This document shows positions 31,020-41,746 of a stretch of 64,000 nt of DNA, piece by piece; the first letter of the stretch is position 1; the number at the start of each line of letters is the position of its first letter. Made by a program: the position numbers and the translations under genes. Origin of the DNA: Deltaproteobacteria bacterium (lineage in GTDB: Bacteria > Myxococcota_A > UBA9160 > JAJDAL01); assembly GCA_029261875.1 (NCBI GenBank), contig JAJDAL010000024.1, positions 399,721 to 463,720 on the forward strand. The letters are read 5' to 3'. A model generated the notes under the pieces. That model saw only the letters and a list, made by a program, of their open reading frames with translations. It was not told the DNA's origin and ran no database searches.

Positions 31020-32099
31020 CTAGCGAAGGCGGTTGAGCCAGCCCGACAGCGCTTCCACTGAGACGCCGCGTGCAACCCGCATGGCGGCTCCGTAGAGGCG
31101 CGGGCGGTAGACGTAGTCGAAGGTGCCGAGGAGAGTCACGACCTTGCGGCTGAAGCCACGCTTGAACTGGTAGACGCCCCAGAGTGCGTCGTCGCGATGC
31201 ACGGCGCTCTCGTGCTCCGACGCGCTCATTTCCGCCACCTCGTCCGGGATCCCCCAGAGATCCACGTAGCGCCAGTCCGACCGCGTCGCGCGACGCAGGC
31301 ACTCCCAATGCAGGAGGTGGCTGGCGTGCACCGATCGCCCTGAATCGACGGTGCCACCAAAGAGGTAGGAACAAAGGCCGCCGAAGTGAAATGCCATGAG
31401 GGCCGCGACGATCTCGCCCCGGTACCGCGCCAGGGTGAGTTCCACCGAATCGTTCGCCCGAAAGACGCGCCACGCTTCGTTGTAGAAACGCGGACCCTGG
31501 TTGCCGATTCCCTTCAGTCGGCGCGTGCCACTCACGATGCGGTGAAAATCCGGAAGGTGTTCTTCACCGCCAGCGAAGACTTCCACCCCGGCTTCGCGGG
31601 CGCGGCGAATGTACTGTCGCGTCTTCTTTCGAAGACCGCGAAACAAGGCTTCTTCACCGAGACCGAGTTCGACCAGGATCGTGCTGCGCGGCTGGTTGCT
31701 CTGCGCGGTCCTGTGAAACCCGTGCCGTTCCAAGGATTCGGCGAGATTCGGGGAATCGAGCTGATTGGGCTCGACGCGCAGGAAAAGAGCGCCGTGCCCC
31801 CGTGCGGTTTCGTGGATCGCCGCGAACAGCGCTTGCGCGATCTCCGAGCACTCGAGATCCACCACCGGGCCTCGAGGGACGTAGGCCATGCTCCAAGGAA
31901 CGCCTGGCAGCTTGCGGAAGAGAACCTGTGCAGCGGCGACGATCCGTCCCCGATCGAGAACGGCGACGCGTTCCACGCGCCAACCCAAAGCGGTTTTGTA
32001 GGAACCCCAGGCGTACGATTGCATCAGGTTTCCGGACGTAGATTCCCGAACGAACGCGTCCCAGGTCTCCCGATCTTTCCCTGTCGCATTGCTTAGCAT
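31020..32099 (-). CDS. FemAB/FemX-like GNAT-fold peptidyltransferase
   Basis: SGNLMQSYAWGSYKTALGW; RKKTRQYIRRAREAGVEV; LHWECLRRATRSDWRYVDLWGIP; KRGFSRKVVTLLGTFDYVYRP. Confidence 0.88.
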   Translation of the reverse strand: MLSNATGKDRETWDAFVRESTSGNLMQSYAWGSYKTALGWRVERVAVLDRGRIVAAAQVLFRKLPGVPWSMAYVPRGPVVDLECSEIAQALFAAIHETARGHGALFLRVEPNQLDSPNLAESLERHGFHRTAQSNQPRSTILVELGLGEEALFRGLRKKTRQYIRRAREAGVEVFAGGEEHLPDFHRIVSGTRRLKGIGNQGPRFYNEAWRVFRANDSVELTLARYRGEIVAALMAFHFGGLCSYLFGGTVDSGRSVHASHLLHWECLRRATRSDWRYVDLWGIPDEVAEMSASEHESAVHRDDALWGVYQFKRGFSRKVVTLLGTFDYVYRPRLYGAAMRVARGVSVEALSGWLNRLR

Positions 32100-32151
32100 G
32101 TCGCGCAGCGTCGCACGGCACTCGAGAGTTCGAAACGAGTTCGCACGCCGT

Positions 32152-33078
32152 TCAATTTCCTCGCGACAGACGCGCGCGCAGGTCGCGCACTCGGTAACGC
32201 GCGTGGGCGAAGGTAACGCGCGAGCGCAGTGTCGCGATCGGCGAAAAGGAGGTGCCGAGCAACCGCTCGTCCGAAAACGGAACCCAGGTGGATTGGGCAC
32301 CGTAGCGGGGCGCACCGAAACAGAAACGCAATCCCAGCTGGTAGCGGGTTTCGTCGGTTCGGTTCGGTTCCGTGGCGTGAAGGTGATGTCCGCTGAACAC
32401 CACGACATCGCCGGGATCGCATTCGAATCGAAGCGGACGACCCAGCGATTCCACATCCGTCAGGAAACCGTCCGGTTCCGGCTCCAGCGGACGCCCGAAC
32501 GCATCCGGGTACAGCACCATCGTGTTCCCCAGACGCACGCGCGAAATCGCCATCCAGAGCCCGAGTGTGTCTCGAGGGAGCGAGAGCCACGTGTCCCGGT
32601 GGGGCCGCAACGGTGCGTGGTAGTTCGGTCGGGTGTGACTCCCCGGCCTGTGGGCGAGGTGGCGTACGTCCTCGCGCTCGGCGTCGATCGGAACCATCCA
32701 GCGCACCCAAGCGCGATCGGCAACGTAGAGTGGCGTTCGAGCCCCGAACAAATCGCGCGCGAAGCTGCGACAGATGGGCAGCCGCAGGTCGAAGAAGCGA
32801 CGCACGAGTCGACTCTGCAGCGCTGTGATCTCGCGGCCCGACAGGACGCGATGGGCCGACTCGAAGCCCTCCCGATCCAGGCGTGCGGCGCTGTCGGAAG
32901 ACGCCACTTCGGAAACGCATTCGAACGTAAGTGCGCGAAACCGATCCAGCCAGCCGAGCGCCGGGAGCGCACCCCGCAGGCGAAGGATCTCGCCCCGCAG
33001 TACGCGTTCCACGCACTCTTCGACGGGGACCCGCTCGGGGGAAGCGAGATCGGGATGGAGTCGCTCTGCTATCACCAT
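32152..33078 (-). CDS. Phytanoyl-CoA dioxygenase (PhyH)-like protein
   Basis: HRDTWLSLPRDTLGLWMAI ... FECDPGDVVVFSGHHLHAT, Fe(II)/2OG facial-triad spacing. Confidence 0.7.
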   Translation of the reverse strand: MVIAERLHPDLASPERVPVEECVERVLRGEILRLRGALPALGWLDRFRALTFECVSEVASSDSAARLDREGFESAHRVLSGREITALQSRLVRRFFDLRLPICRSFARDLFGARTPLYVADRAWVRWMVPIDAEREDVRHLAHRPGSHTRPNYHAPLRPHRDTWLSLPRDTLGLWMAISRVRLGNTMVLYPDAFGRPLEPEPDGFLTDVESLGRPLRFECDPGDVVVFSGHHLHATEPNRTDETRYQLGLRFCFGAPRYGAQSTWVPFSDERLLGTSFSPIATLRSRVTFAHARYRVRDLRARLSRGN

Positions 33079-33130
33079 GTCGATCGAAATTCTACCGCGT
33101 TCCTGCAGCGTCCCGGGCGAGACGACCTCC

Positions 33131-33805
33131 TCAGCGCCCCGGGGCGCTCTCGTCGGGAGGTACGGATCCGAGGCGCAAGCGTGAACGCCGCCAGATCAGA
33201 AACCGACGGTGGCGCATCTCCCCAATCACCCGGAAGCCTACTTTCGCCAGCGCCTTTTGCGCGGGTCGATTCGAGCGGAGACAGGTGCCCAGGGCTGTGG
33301 TGGAACCGCGCTCCTGCGCCAGCGCGAAGCGCCGCAGGTGGATCCAGCGTGCGATGTCCTGACCGCGCCGCGTCGGAACGACGTACAGATCGTGAATGTA
33401 GAAATCTCCCGAACGCAGGCTCAGCCCCATGGGGTGGAGATCCGCGTCCAGCTCCGTGCTTCCCCAACCCCAGCCGACGATCTCGCCCTTCTTCCGCGCC
33501 AGGAGCGCGCTGCTTCCCGCACTGAACAGGCGCTCGTAACGAGCGGCGTCTTTGGGCGCCAACCGCCCCATCGCCTCGACCTGTGAACGGCTTCGCACCT
33601 CCGTGAACGCGAGATCTTCGGGTGCGTCCGCGAGCGGAATCGCGCCCGAGAGCGTCCGGCTCACGATCACGAGATCGTGACGGGGACCCACGAAGGCGCC
33701 GTACAACCGCCGCGCCACCGCGCCGACTCCCGAGCGAAAACCGTCCCGTCGGAAGCGGGCCAGGTCGGCCCGAAAATCACGTCGCCAGCGATCGAATGCG
33801 TCCAA
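33131..33805 (-). CDS. GNAT family N-acetyltransferase
   Basis: IHDLYVVPTRRGQDIARWIHLRRFALAQERG; LRSNRPAQKALAKVGFRVIGEM. Confidence 0.82.
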   Translation of the reverse strand: MDAFDRWRRDFRADLARFRRDGFRSGVGAVARRLYGAFVGPRHDLVIVSRTLSGAIPLADAPEDLAFTEVRSRSQVEAMGRLAPKDAARYERLFSAGSSALLARKKGEIVGWGWGSTELDADLHPMGLSLRSGDFYIHDLYVVPTRRGQDIARWIHLRRFALAQERGSTTALGTCLRSNRPAQKALAKVGFRVIGEMRHRRFLIWRRSRLRLGSVPPDESAPGR

Positions 33806-34248
33806 GCTTTCCCAACCCTAGTCCGAGCCCGAATCCCTCGAGTCGGCCCCTCTTCGAGCTCGGGCCCGCTTCCGCTGCCCCAGCCCCGCCGCGCAGACTA
33901 AAGCGATACAACCCGAGCGGGCGACCAAGCAGCGCTCGAAGTCGCGTTCGCCTTGGTGTCGATGTCCGTCTCCCAACTCGTTGCGGGCGACCCGGATGGC
34001 TGATCGATCGCTCGAACAAGCTTATCAGCCTGCCGCTAGCCCGCGAAAGCGCGAGCGACATCACTCATTCCTCAAGGATTTCTTATGTTTTTTCGCACGT
34101 GGGCGACAGCCGGGGGCCCCGGAGGCGTTCTCATCCATTCGTGATGCATCGCGTCCTCGAAGTCGAACGGCTCGGCCCCCGCCGTTCGTGCGATAATCCC
34201 GGCATGAAATGGGCGGTGACGGGTCGATCGGAAGCAGGAGGGAATCAG

Positions 34249-35127
34249 ATGAAATGGATTGGTTTCGGAGCGACCGCTGCGCTCGTATGGCTCGCTGGAT
34301 CCGCCGTCGCCGATGAGGGTTTGACGGAGATCAACCAGGCGAGGGCCTTGGCTGGGGGAATCACGACATCGGACAACCCCGGGTTCCCCATCACCCTGGT
34401 CCCGGGAAACTATCGCCTCACTAGCGATCTCCAGCCGGGCGGAGTCCTGCTGTTCCTCGGCAACACCTCGAACGATGTAAAGATCGATCTGAACGGCTTC
34501 ACCATCGACGGCGGCGGAACACCGTCAAACGGAATTCAACTCGGATCGGGCAGCAACTGGGAGATCCGCAACGGAACCATTCGGGGGTTCGGAAGCGCCA
34601 TCCAGCAATCGGCTGCCTCCTCCGGCCACCGCTTCGTGCGGATCCAGGCCCTGGACAACAGCAGCGGCGGGATCGTCGTCAGAAACGGAGACAGCCATCT
34701 CGTCGAGGACTGCATCGCGCGTGGGAACGGTGGTGCAGGGATCGCACTCGCTCCTTCCAGCACCGTCGCCGGCACGTTGGCTTTCGGGAACGCTGGAATC
34801 GGGATCATCGTCGGGGACGATTCCACCGTGACCGGGTGCACGGCGAACAAGAACGGCGAGGATGGAATCGACGCCGGACAACGGACCCGCATCGTGGGGA
34901 ACGTGGCCAACGGCAACGGAGAGGGCGTCGGAGACAACGGAATCGAGGCCGACCAGGATTCACTCGTCATGGGGAACACGGTCAACGGCAACACCGGCAA
35001 GGGTCTCTCGCTCACCGGTTCCGTCGGCTATGCGCAAAACTCCATCAACGGGAACACCGCTGGAACGGTCGGAGCGGGTACCGAGCTTGGGCTCAACGTC
35101 TGCGACGGAAACACGACCTGCCCATAG
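34249..35127 (+). CDS. Secreted right-handed parallel beta-helix protein
   Basis: Signal peptide; TEINQARALAGGITTSDNPGFPITL; IDLNGFTIDGG; repeated GN.V.GN motifs. Confidence 0.85.
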   Translation: MKWIGFGATAALVWLAGSAVADEGLTEINQARALAGGITTSDNPGFPITLVPGNYRLTSDLQPGGVLLFLGNTSNDVKIDLNGFTIDGGGTPSNGIQLGSGSNWEIRNGTIRGFGSAIQQSAASSGHRFVRIQALDNSSGGIVVRNGDSHLVEDCIARGNGGAGIALAPSSTVAGTLAFGNAGIGIIVGDDSTVTGCTANKNGEDGIDAGQRTRIVGNVANGNGEGVGDNGIEADQDSLVMGNTVNGNTGKGLSLTGSVGYAQNSINGNTAGTVGAGTELGLNVCDGNTTCP

Positions 35128-35378
35128 TGGGATCCGCTTCTGCGACACCGTCCTCTGCACTGCGCGGTGGACAGCGTGAAGCCCGGAGGCATACTCCGAA
35201 GCCAGTCGGGCTCCCTCAGCGGCTCTTTGCGCTTGGACCGCGCCAGGACCGTGATCGCCGAGGGTGGCCCCGTGACTCTCGGAGCCCCCGGATGGCGCGA
35301 TCGCGCGGATCCGACTGGACTTTTTGAGTTGCGAGCCCCGGGCTCGCGGATCAAACGCAACGAGGAGCGTTTTTGGCT

Positions 35379-37184
35379 ATGACCACCCCGATCGACAAAG
35401 AGGCGCTGCGCGCCAAGTACCTCGCAGAACGCGACAAGCGGATCCGCCCCGATGGCAACGATCAGTACGTGCGGCTGGCGGGCACTTCCCTGGCCCACTA
35501 TCTGGACGATCCCTACATGCCAGTGGTCGAGCGGGAACCCGTCACCGACCACGTGACCGTGGCGCTCATCGGCGGAGGGTTCGCGGGGATGATCACCGGT
35601 GCGCGGCTGAAGGAAGCCGGCATCGACAGCGTACGCGTCGTCGACAAGGCCGGCGACTTCGGCGGCACCTGGTACTGGAACCGCTACCCCGGCGCCCAGT
35701 GCGACACGGCCTCGTTCGTCTACATGCCGCTGCTCGAAGAGACCGATCACGTCCCCACGGAGAAGTACGCGCACGCGCCCGAGATCCTCGAGCACAGCCG
35801 GCGCATCGGTAAGCAGTTCGGGCTCTACGACGACGCGCTGTTCCACACGCAAGTCACGAACCTCGAGTGGGATGCGCAGCGTTCGGCGTGGATCGTGCGC
35901 ACCAACCGAGGCGACGCGTTCACCGCGCAATACGTGGCGATGGGCACGGGCCCCCTGCACGTGCCCAAGCTGCCGGGCCTGGAAGGGATCGACGATTTCG
36001 AGGGTCACTCCTTCCACACCAGCCGCTGGGACTACGCCTACACCGGCGGCGAAGAGGGCGGCGCTCCCATGACGAAGCTCGCGGACAAGCGCGTCGGCAT
36101 CATCGGTACCGGCGCCACGGCGGTGCAGTGCGTACCGCAACTCGCCAAGGCCTGCCGCGAGCTCTACGTCTTCCAACGCACCCCCTCCTCGGTCGACGTG
36201 CGCGACAACCGCCCCACGGACATGGAGTGGTTCGAGGGCGAAGTGCGGGAACCCGGCTGGCAGCAGAAGTGGCTCGAGAACTTCACCGCGAACCAGACCA
36301 TGGGGTTCCGCATCCCGAAGGAAGACCTCGTCCAGGACGGCTGGACCGACCTCGCCCGCCGGATTCGCTTTCGGATCCGTTCGCTACCGCTCTACAAGAT
36401 GACGCCGAAGAACATGCTCGCGGCGTTCGAAGACTCCGACCACGAGAAGATGGAGGAGATTCGCGCCCGGGTAGACGAGATCGTGGGCGATCCCGAGACC
36501 GCGCAGAACCTCAAGGCCTGGTACCGCCAGCTCTGCAAACGGCCGTGTTTCCACGACGAGTACCTACAGGCCTACAACGAACCCGGCACGACCCTCGTCG
36601 ATACCGACGGCAAGGGCGTCGAGCGGATCACGAAGAACGGGATCGTTGCCAACGGTCGGGAGTACGAGCTCGACTGCATCATCTACGCTTCCGGATTCGA
36701 GGTCGGCACCGACCTCACGAGCCGCAACGGCTTCGACGTGACGGGCCGCGACGGGCTGAAACTGTCGGAGGCGTGGGCCGACGGCATGCAGTCGCTGCAC
36801 GGAATCCACGTCCACGGCTTTCCCAACCTGTTCATCCTGGGACCGTGGCAGGGCGCCGCCCTGATCTCGAACGTCCCTCACAACTTCACGGAGTCCGGTG
36901 CGACGATCGCGCTGATGATCCGCCACGCCATGGACCGTGGGTTCGACGAAATCGAAGTCACGCAGGCGGCGCAAGACGACTGGATCCGCCTGCTGCGGAG
37001 GGGAAGGGGACCGATGCTCGGCATGCTGACCGACTGCACCCCCGGCTATTACAACAACGAAGGTCAATCGCTCGACGAGAGCGCCCTGCTGATGGTGGGC
37101 CACCCGAGGGGCCCCATGGCGTTTTTCAAGTACCTGGACCGGTGGCGCCGATCGGGCAAATTCAAGGGGTTGGAGTTTCGCTAG
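35379..37184 (+). CDS. Flavin-containing monooxygenase (Baeyer-Villiger type)
   Basis: ALIGGGFAGMITGARLKEAG; DFGGTWYWNRYPGAQCD; GIIGTGATAVQCVPQLA; FEGHSFHTSRWDYAY. Confidence 0.95.
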   Translation: MTTPIDKEALRAKYLAERDKRIRPDGNDQYVRLAGTSLAHYLDDPYMPVVEREPVTDHVTVALIGGGFAGMITGARLKEAGIDSVRVVDKAGDFGGTWYWNRYPGAQCDTASFVYMPLLEETDHVPTEKYAHAPEILEHSRRIGKQFGLYDDALFHTQVTNLEWDAQRSAWIVRTNRGDAFTAQYVAMGTGPLHVPKLPGLEGIDDFEGHSFHTSRWDYAYTGGEEGGAPMTKLADKRVGIIGTGATAVQCVPQLAKACRELYVFQRTPSSVDVRDNRPTDMEWFEGEVREPGWQQKWLENFTANQTMGFRIPKEDLVQDGWTDLARRIRFRIRSLPLYKMTPKNMLAAFEDSDHEKMEEIRARVDEIVGDPETAQNLKAWYRQLCKRPCFHDEYLQAYNEPGTTLVDTDGKGVERITKNGIVANGREYELDCIIYASGFEVGTDLTSRNGFDVTGRDGLKLSEAWADGMQSLHGIHVHGFPNLFILGPWQGAALISNVPHNFTESGATIALMIRHAMDRGFDEIEVTQAAQDDWIRLLRRGRGPMLGMLTDCTPGYYNNEGQSLDESALLMVGHPRGPMAFFKYLDRWRRSGKFKGLEFR

Positions 37185-37280
37185 GCGTCGCCCTTTCATC
37201 TCCCCGCGGCCTCCCCGACCCGGCAAGCGTTCTGCCCGACACACACACGGGAGAAGGGGAGGAGCGCTATCCTATTTTCC

Positions 37281-37526
37281 ATGAGGTCTCGCGATACCTC
37301 GCCTGACGCGCGCAAGGTCCAACAGGCAGTCCTCCGGCGAATGCCCACGGCTCAGCGTATCGAGATGGCGTTCCAGATGTCCGAGGACGCGCGCAAGTTG
37401 GCCGCGTCCGGAATGCGATCGAGAACGCCTTCGCTTTCCGAAGCCGAGGCAGAGCGGTTGGTCCTTCGTCAAATTCTCGGTCGCCCGCTGTTCGACGCGG
37501 CCTGGAAGAGGAAGGAATCCAGTTGA
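37281..37526 (+). CDS. Small helical protein, partner ORF of NTase-like gene
   Basis: MRSRDTSPDARKVQQAVLRRMPTAQRIEMAFQMSEDARKLAASGMRSRTPSLSEAEAERLVLRQILG; overlaps the next ORF by 4 nt. Confidence 0.78.
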   Translation: MRSRDTSPDARKVQQAVLRRMPTAQRIEMAFQMSEDARKLAASGMRSRTPSLSEAEAERLVLRQILGRPLFDAAWKRKESS

Positions 37527-38086
37527 GCGGAGCGGCGACGCTCGCCGCGATCGTTCGCGAACTAGAACGATGCGGCATCCCGCATATGCTTGCGGGCTCG
37601 TTTGCCAGCACCGCACATGGCGAGCCCCGGACCACGAACGATATCGACCTGGTCATCGACCCGACTCGCGAGGCGCTTCAGCAGCTGGTCGGAACCGTTT
37701 CGCAAGAACGATTCTATCTGAGCGCGGAGGCCGCGGAAGAAGCGTGGCGCCGTCGAGGACAGTTCAATCTCGTGCACCTCGAATCGGGTTGGAAGGTCGA
37801 TCTCATTCTTCGCAAGGACCGACCCTTCAGCCACGAGAAATTCCGGCGGCGCCAGCCAACCCAAATCGATGGAACCAAGGTCTTCTTGGCCACAGCGGAA
37901 GATACGATTGTCTCGAAACTCGAGTGGGCTCGCGCCGGGGAGTCGGAGCGACAGCTTCGTGACGTCGTCGGAATCATCGACGTGAGCGGTCCGGCTCTCG
38001 ATCGGGTTTACATCGCCCACTGCGTACACGAATTGGGCATCGAAGACCTCTGGTTACAAGTCGAACATCAGGCGAACTCCGAATAG
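37523..38086 (+). CDS. Nucleotidyltransferase-like (MNT/AbiEii-like) protein, intact copy
   Basis: MLAGSFASTAHGEPRTTNDIDLVIDPT (GS...D.D signature); LAWAR/LEWARAGESERQLRDVVGI. Confidence 0.85.
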   Translation: MSGAATLAAIVRELERCGIPHMLAGSFASTAHGEPRTTNDIDLVIDPTREALQQLVGTVSQERFYLSAEAAEEAWRRRGQFNLVHLESGWKVDLILRKDRPFSHEKFRRRQPTQIDGTKVFLATAEDTIVSKLEWARAGESERQLRDVVGIIDVSGPALDRVYIAHCVHELGIEDLWLQVEHQANSE

Positions 38087-38156
38087 GCTCCGATTGAATC
38101 GGAAGTCATTGCGTGGTGTTGGGTAGGAGTTTCGCGCCGTCGCGGCGCAATTGCGA

Positions 38157-38738
38157 TCAGCTCGGTTTGCGCAACATCAGCGGAACCGCCGGTCCGCCCG
38201 AGAAGGGAATCTCTCCCGTCACGCGAAAGCCGAAGCGCTGGTAGTAGCCGACGTTGTCCGGATTCGACGACTCGAGATAGGCCGCGACGCCCGTCGCATC
38301 GCAACGTTCCAGGATCGGTGCCATCAATGCGCCGCCGATACCCCGCCCTTGGCGGCTCGGGTCCGTCCCGAGCACCGTCAAGTACCAGTGCGGCTCGCGG
38401 GGACGGGCACGCTCGAACTGGTCGATTGCCGAAGCGGCGACCCGCGTACGCGAACGAATCGCACGCAAGAGCCTCAGCCCGGGCCGAAGCTGCGCGAGCA
38501 AACCCGGCGACGGAGTGCCGGGCGGCAGCCACAGCGCAGCCCCCGAGTACGCGTCATCGGTGTAGATCTCGCCTTGACGGAGCTCGCGCTCAACCCCGAT
38601 TCGGAAGAACGCCTCGCCGGCGCGCTGGTACATGGCGTCGTCGGGAATGATCCAGCGAACGAACGGGTTGGTGGCGAAAGCGCGGGCCAGAACTGCCGAC
38701 ACGCCGGAAAGGTCCGACTCGATCGCTCGTCGTATCAC
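38157..38738 (-). CDS. GNAT family N-acetyltransferase
   Basis: GTG start overlapping the upstream stop (GTGA); VLGTDPSRQGRGIGGALMAPILERCDATGVAAYLESSNPDNVGYYQRFGFRV. Confidence 0.9.
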   Translation of the reverse strand: MIRRAIESDLSGVSAVLARAFATNPFVRWIIPDDAMYQRAGEAFFRIGVERELRQGEIYTDDAYSGAALWLPPGTPSPGLLAQLRPGLRLLRAIRSRTRVAASAIDQFERARPREPHWYLTVLGTDPSRQGRGIGGALMAPILERCDATGVAAYLESSNPDNVGYYQRFGFRVTGEIPFSGGPAVPLMLRKPS

Positions 38739-39469
38739 CTCTCCGGATTCTCCCCGCGATAGACGGAGATCTCGACCGCGTCCGGCAGTTGCGAGTATTC
38801 GATGTGCGCCGGGCGCGATTCGCTGTCGTAGCGTCCGCACGTTCGCACGTACGTGAGGTAGGCCTCGGGCGAGAAGAGCTCGCCCGTGTTGTCGGCCACG
38901 ACGATGGATCCCGGCCGCAGCAGGCCGTTCGCCTCGAGCAACTCGAGGTCCGGCTTGTAGAGGTCCTTCCAATGATCGAGGAAGACGAGATCGAAGGGGC
39001 CCTCGAGCTTGGGAATCTCTGTGCTCGATGAGCCGAGTCGCACCTCGACCCGATCGGAAAAACCCGCGGCCGCAACGTTGTCGCGCGTGGCCTCGGCGTT
39101 CTCCGGGCTGACCTCGACCGACACCACGGTTCCGGGCGCCGGAAGGCGCTGGCAGAGCATGATCGCCGAGTAGCCGCAGTAGGCCCCCAGCTCGAGGACG
39201 CGCCCACCCTCCGGGATGCTTTTGAGCATCTCGCTCAGGAGTGGCCCCTTCTCGGGTCCCACGCTCATGAGCCACCGCTCCTCGGTCGCGTAGCGGTCGA
39301 GGGCAGCGAGCACGCTGGCCGGATCCCCCGGCGTCGCATGCCGGGCGACAAAATCGCGCGCGCGCAGCGGGCGCGGCGGCGCGCCCTGCAGCTTATCGAT
39401 TAGAAAGTGAGAGACGTTGCGCGCGTTGAAGGCCCACATCCGGGGGTAGAGAAATCGCCAGGGAAGCAT
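38735..39469 (-). CDS. Class I SAM-dependent O-methyltransferase (catechol-type)
   Basis: GPEKGPLLSEMLKSIPEGGRVLELGAYCGYSAIMLCQRLP; FLDHWKDLY. Confidence 0.92.
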   Translation of the reverse strand: MLPWRFLYPRMWAFNARNVSHFLIDKLQGAPPRPLRARDFVARHATPGDPASVLAALDRYATEERWLMSVGPEKGPLLSEMLKSIPEGGRVLELGAYCGYSAIMLCQRLPAPGTVVSVEVSPENAEATRDNVAAAGFSDRVEVRLGSSSTEIPKLEGPFDLVFLDHWKDLYKPDLELLEANGLLRPGSIVVADNTGELFSPEAYLTYVRTCGRYDSESRPAHIEYSQLPDAVEISVYRGENPER

Positions 39470-39741
39470 ACGCGTCGTTGAACCTCTCGTGCCGGAGCGA
39501 CCATCCTAGCACCGAGTGCGCGCGCGAGGGGATTCACGGACGTCCCCAATCTCCGAACAGGCGGAGTTTGCGAACTTGTGACCTCGGGAAAACATTCGCC
39601 AGCGAGCCGGTTGAGCGCTTCCGGCTCGAAGCCAATCGCGGAATGTGACGATCTTGGGACCATTCGCGGCGAATTCTGTGCACACGAAGTAGAAGCCGAG
39701 TCTCTCGTCCGGAACACTTTGAGCGATACTCGGCGCCGAGT

Positions 39742-41685
39742 ATGATCGTCGAGTTGTTGTTGCGGTGGGGGTTCTTGCTGGCTGGAGCTGATTTGGTGTT
39801 GCCGATTCGTCCGTTTTTCTTGCTTCTCGTTTCCATGCCTTTCCTTGCCTGCAATGGAGCGCCCGACCCGCTCGATCTCGTCCAGGGCGTGAGCGCGCTT
39901 TCCTCCGCGCCGGGCTATCCGGGTCCAATGCTCGCCACGGACTCCGCGTGGTGGCCCATCGCCGGTGGTGACGAAGACAGTTCCTTTCCTTCTACCTTCG
40001 TCCTGGCCCGTCAATACGGGGAGGGACGGGTCATCGCCCTGGGAAGCGGCGCGCTGCTGAACTCCGTTACCCAGCTCGACAATGCCCAGTTTTTTCGCAA
40101 CGCCATGCGTTGGCTGCACGGCTTTGGTGCCCCGGTGGTGCACTACAGCTCCGGGCACGCGGAACGAACGCGCAGTGCGCAACTACAGGATTTCGCGTTC
40201 CTCGTGGAGAGCGAGGGATACGCGCTGAAACCCGTGGACGCACCCTTGACCCTCGGCGTTCTGATCCGAAGCCCAATCCTCGTCATCGGGAACGCCTGGA
40301 CCGATTTCACTGACGCTGAAATTGCAGCCATCGAACGATACGTGTGTGGCGGAGGTGGCCTGCTGCTCGGGGGACTGGGCTGGACTTGGTCCAACTCCAG
40401 CATGGGCCGCACGATGGATAACTATCCAATGAACCAACTGGGCGATGTATTCGGCGTGCGCTGGATCGACGGAATCATTTCGGACCCCACCCATCATCTC
40501 AACAACCGCGCGACTTTCCATACCCTCTATCCCGACTTTGATACTCCGAGCGTAAATGGAGCCATGGCGTCGATCCTCGATACCCACGCGGGTCGCAGTG
40601 ACTTGCGCGAACTCCTGAACAACCCCGTGGGCCCCGAACTGGAGCTTCGCCTCGAGTTCATCCGCGCCCATGAGCTGCTTTCCGTCGCGACCGTCGAGCT
40701 CCCCGCAGAGGATCCGAAACGCCTGAGCATCTATGACTTCTTTGTGAACCTGATCGAAACCGAACCTTCCACCTACGCAAAACACACATCCTTGGACAGC
40801 GTTGACTATCCGACTTCGGCCTGGGTCCGAGAACGAGCCTGGCGCACCTGGCGCGACTCGGTGCACATCACTGCCATGCGGCGCAATGCGATGATCGACA
40901 CGGGATCACTACGGGGACGCCACGCCGACATCCTGCGCGACCACGGAATCGTCATCCTCGACAACCTGTCGCTCGACGACGCACAACTGGATCACATCCA
41001 TCAGCTTCTCGACTTGATCCCTGCGGAGCTTCACAGCCTGCGTTCGATCTCCGTCAAGTCGAAACTCGGCCCCGCCCCCCATCCCCTTTCGCTCAAAGGA
41101 ATCCCCTCGGGAGTGAATATCTTCGGTTCGAAGATCCGTGCGAGCGTGAATCCCTTCCCACCGGATATCGAGGCCAGACCCATTCCCAGTTTCTCCGCCG
41201 CACTGGCTCACGAGATCAACCACTCCGTCAACGCCAAGCTGAACAAGACCGCTTCGCCTCTAGCCGACTGGACTTCCGGACTCGTGGCGGATGCGGGCGC
41301 CCCAGCGCTCAACTACCTACGCAGCACGGTCAGTGATGGGTTCTTTCAGAACGCCCCCCAGGAGTTGATTGCATCCATCGCCAATCAATGGTTTTCCGAC
41401 AGTGCACAGACCGTGGAGTTGGGGCTCGTTCGATTCGACGCCGGATACCCCGATCCAATCAATCAGGCCCTGCATATGGCGAACATCTACTCACTGGGGA
41501 ACGACCAGACCTGGTTCTACGAAACCGACAGCGAGGCCTTCACGACGCAGATCGCCGTGCCGCTGGACCGCAACGAGGCAGGACAGATCAGCGGAATTGA
41601 CGTCAACGGCAGTCGCTACGCTTTTGACCTCGACCCAGAGGGCCGCGTGCTCACCTACACCGAAACACGCATCGATCCTGAGTAA
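39742..41685 (+). CDS. Large secreted protein: GATase-like N-terminus, HEINH metallopeptidase-like C-terminus
   Basis: Signal region; GEGRVIALGSGALLNS; YVCGGGGLLLGGLGW; AALAHEINHSVNAKLN. Confidence 0.7.
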   Translation: MIVELLLRWGFLLAGADLVLPIRPFFLLLVSMPFLACNGAPDPLDLVQGVSALSSAPGYPGPMLATDSAWWPIAGGDEDSSFPSTFVLARQYGEGRVIALGSGALLNSVTQLDNAQFFRNAMRWLHGFGAPVVHYSSGHAERTRSAQLQDFAFLVESEGYALKPVDAPLTLGVLIRSPILVIGNAWTDFTDAEIAAIERYVCGGGGLLLGGLGWTWSNSSMGRTMDNYPMNQLGDVFGVRWIDGIISDPTHHLNNRATFHTLYPDFDTPSVNGAMASILDTHAGRSDLRELLNNPVGPELELRLEFIRAHELLSVATVELPAEDPKRLSIYDFFVNLIETEPSTYAKHTSLDSVDYPTSAWVRERAWRTWRDSVHITAMRRNAMIDTGSLRGRHADILRDHGIVILDNLSLDDAQLDHIHQLLDLIPAELHSLRSISVKSKLGPAPHPLSLKGIPSGVNIFGSKIRASVNPFPPDIEARPIPSFSAALAHEINHSVNAKLNKTASPLADWTSGLVADAGAPALNYLRSTVSDGFFQNAPQELIASIANQWFSDSAQTVELGLVRFDAGYPDPINQALHMANIYSLGNDQTWFYETDSEAFTTQIAVPLDRNEAGQISGIDVNGSRYAFDLDPEGRVLTYTETRIDPE

Positions 41686-41746
41686 ATCGGCTGCGAATTG
41701 AACTGAATCAGGCAGCTTTCGGGCGTTTGTCTCGGTGCACCGGTAC

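Noticed and set aside
30496-31473. 325-aa ORF taken at face value as a complete protein
   Set aside because: Its first ~190 residues are non-protein-like and antisense to the FemAB-like gene; the real start is ATG 30891 and it ends artificially at the TGA treated here as Sec.
32089-33525. 478-aa plus ORF spanning the FemAB/PhyH/GNAT region
   Set aside because: Antisense to three recognisable minus-strand genes.
35867-37306. 479-aa plus ORF over the flavin monooxygenase, and 382-aa minus ORF 35028..36176
   Set aside because: Out-of-frame shadows of a well-supported gene.
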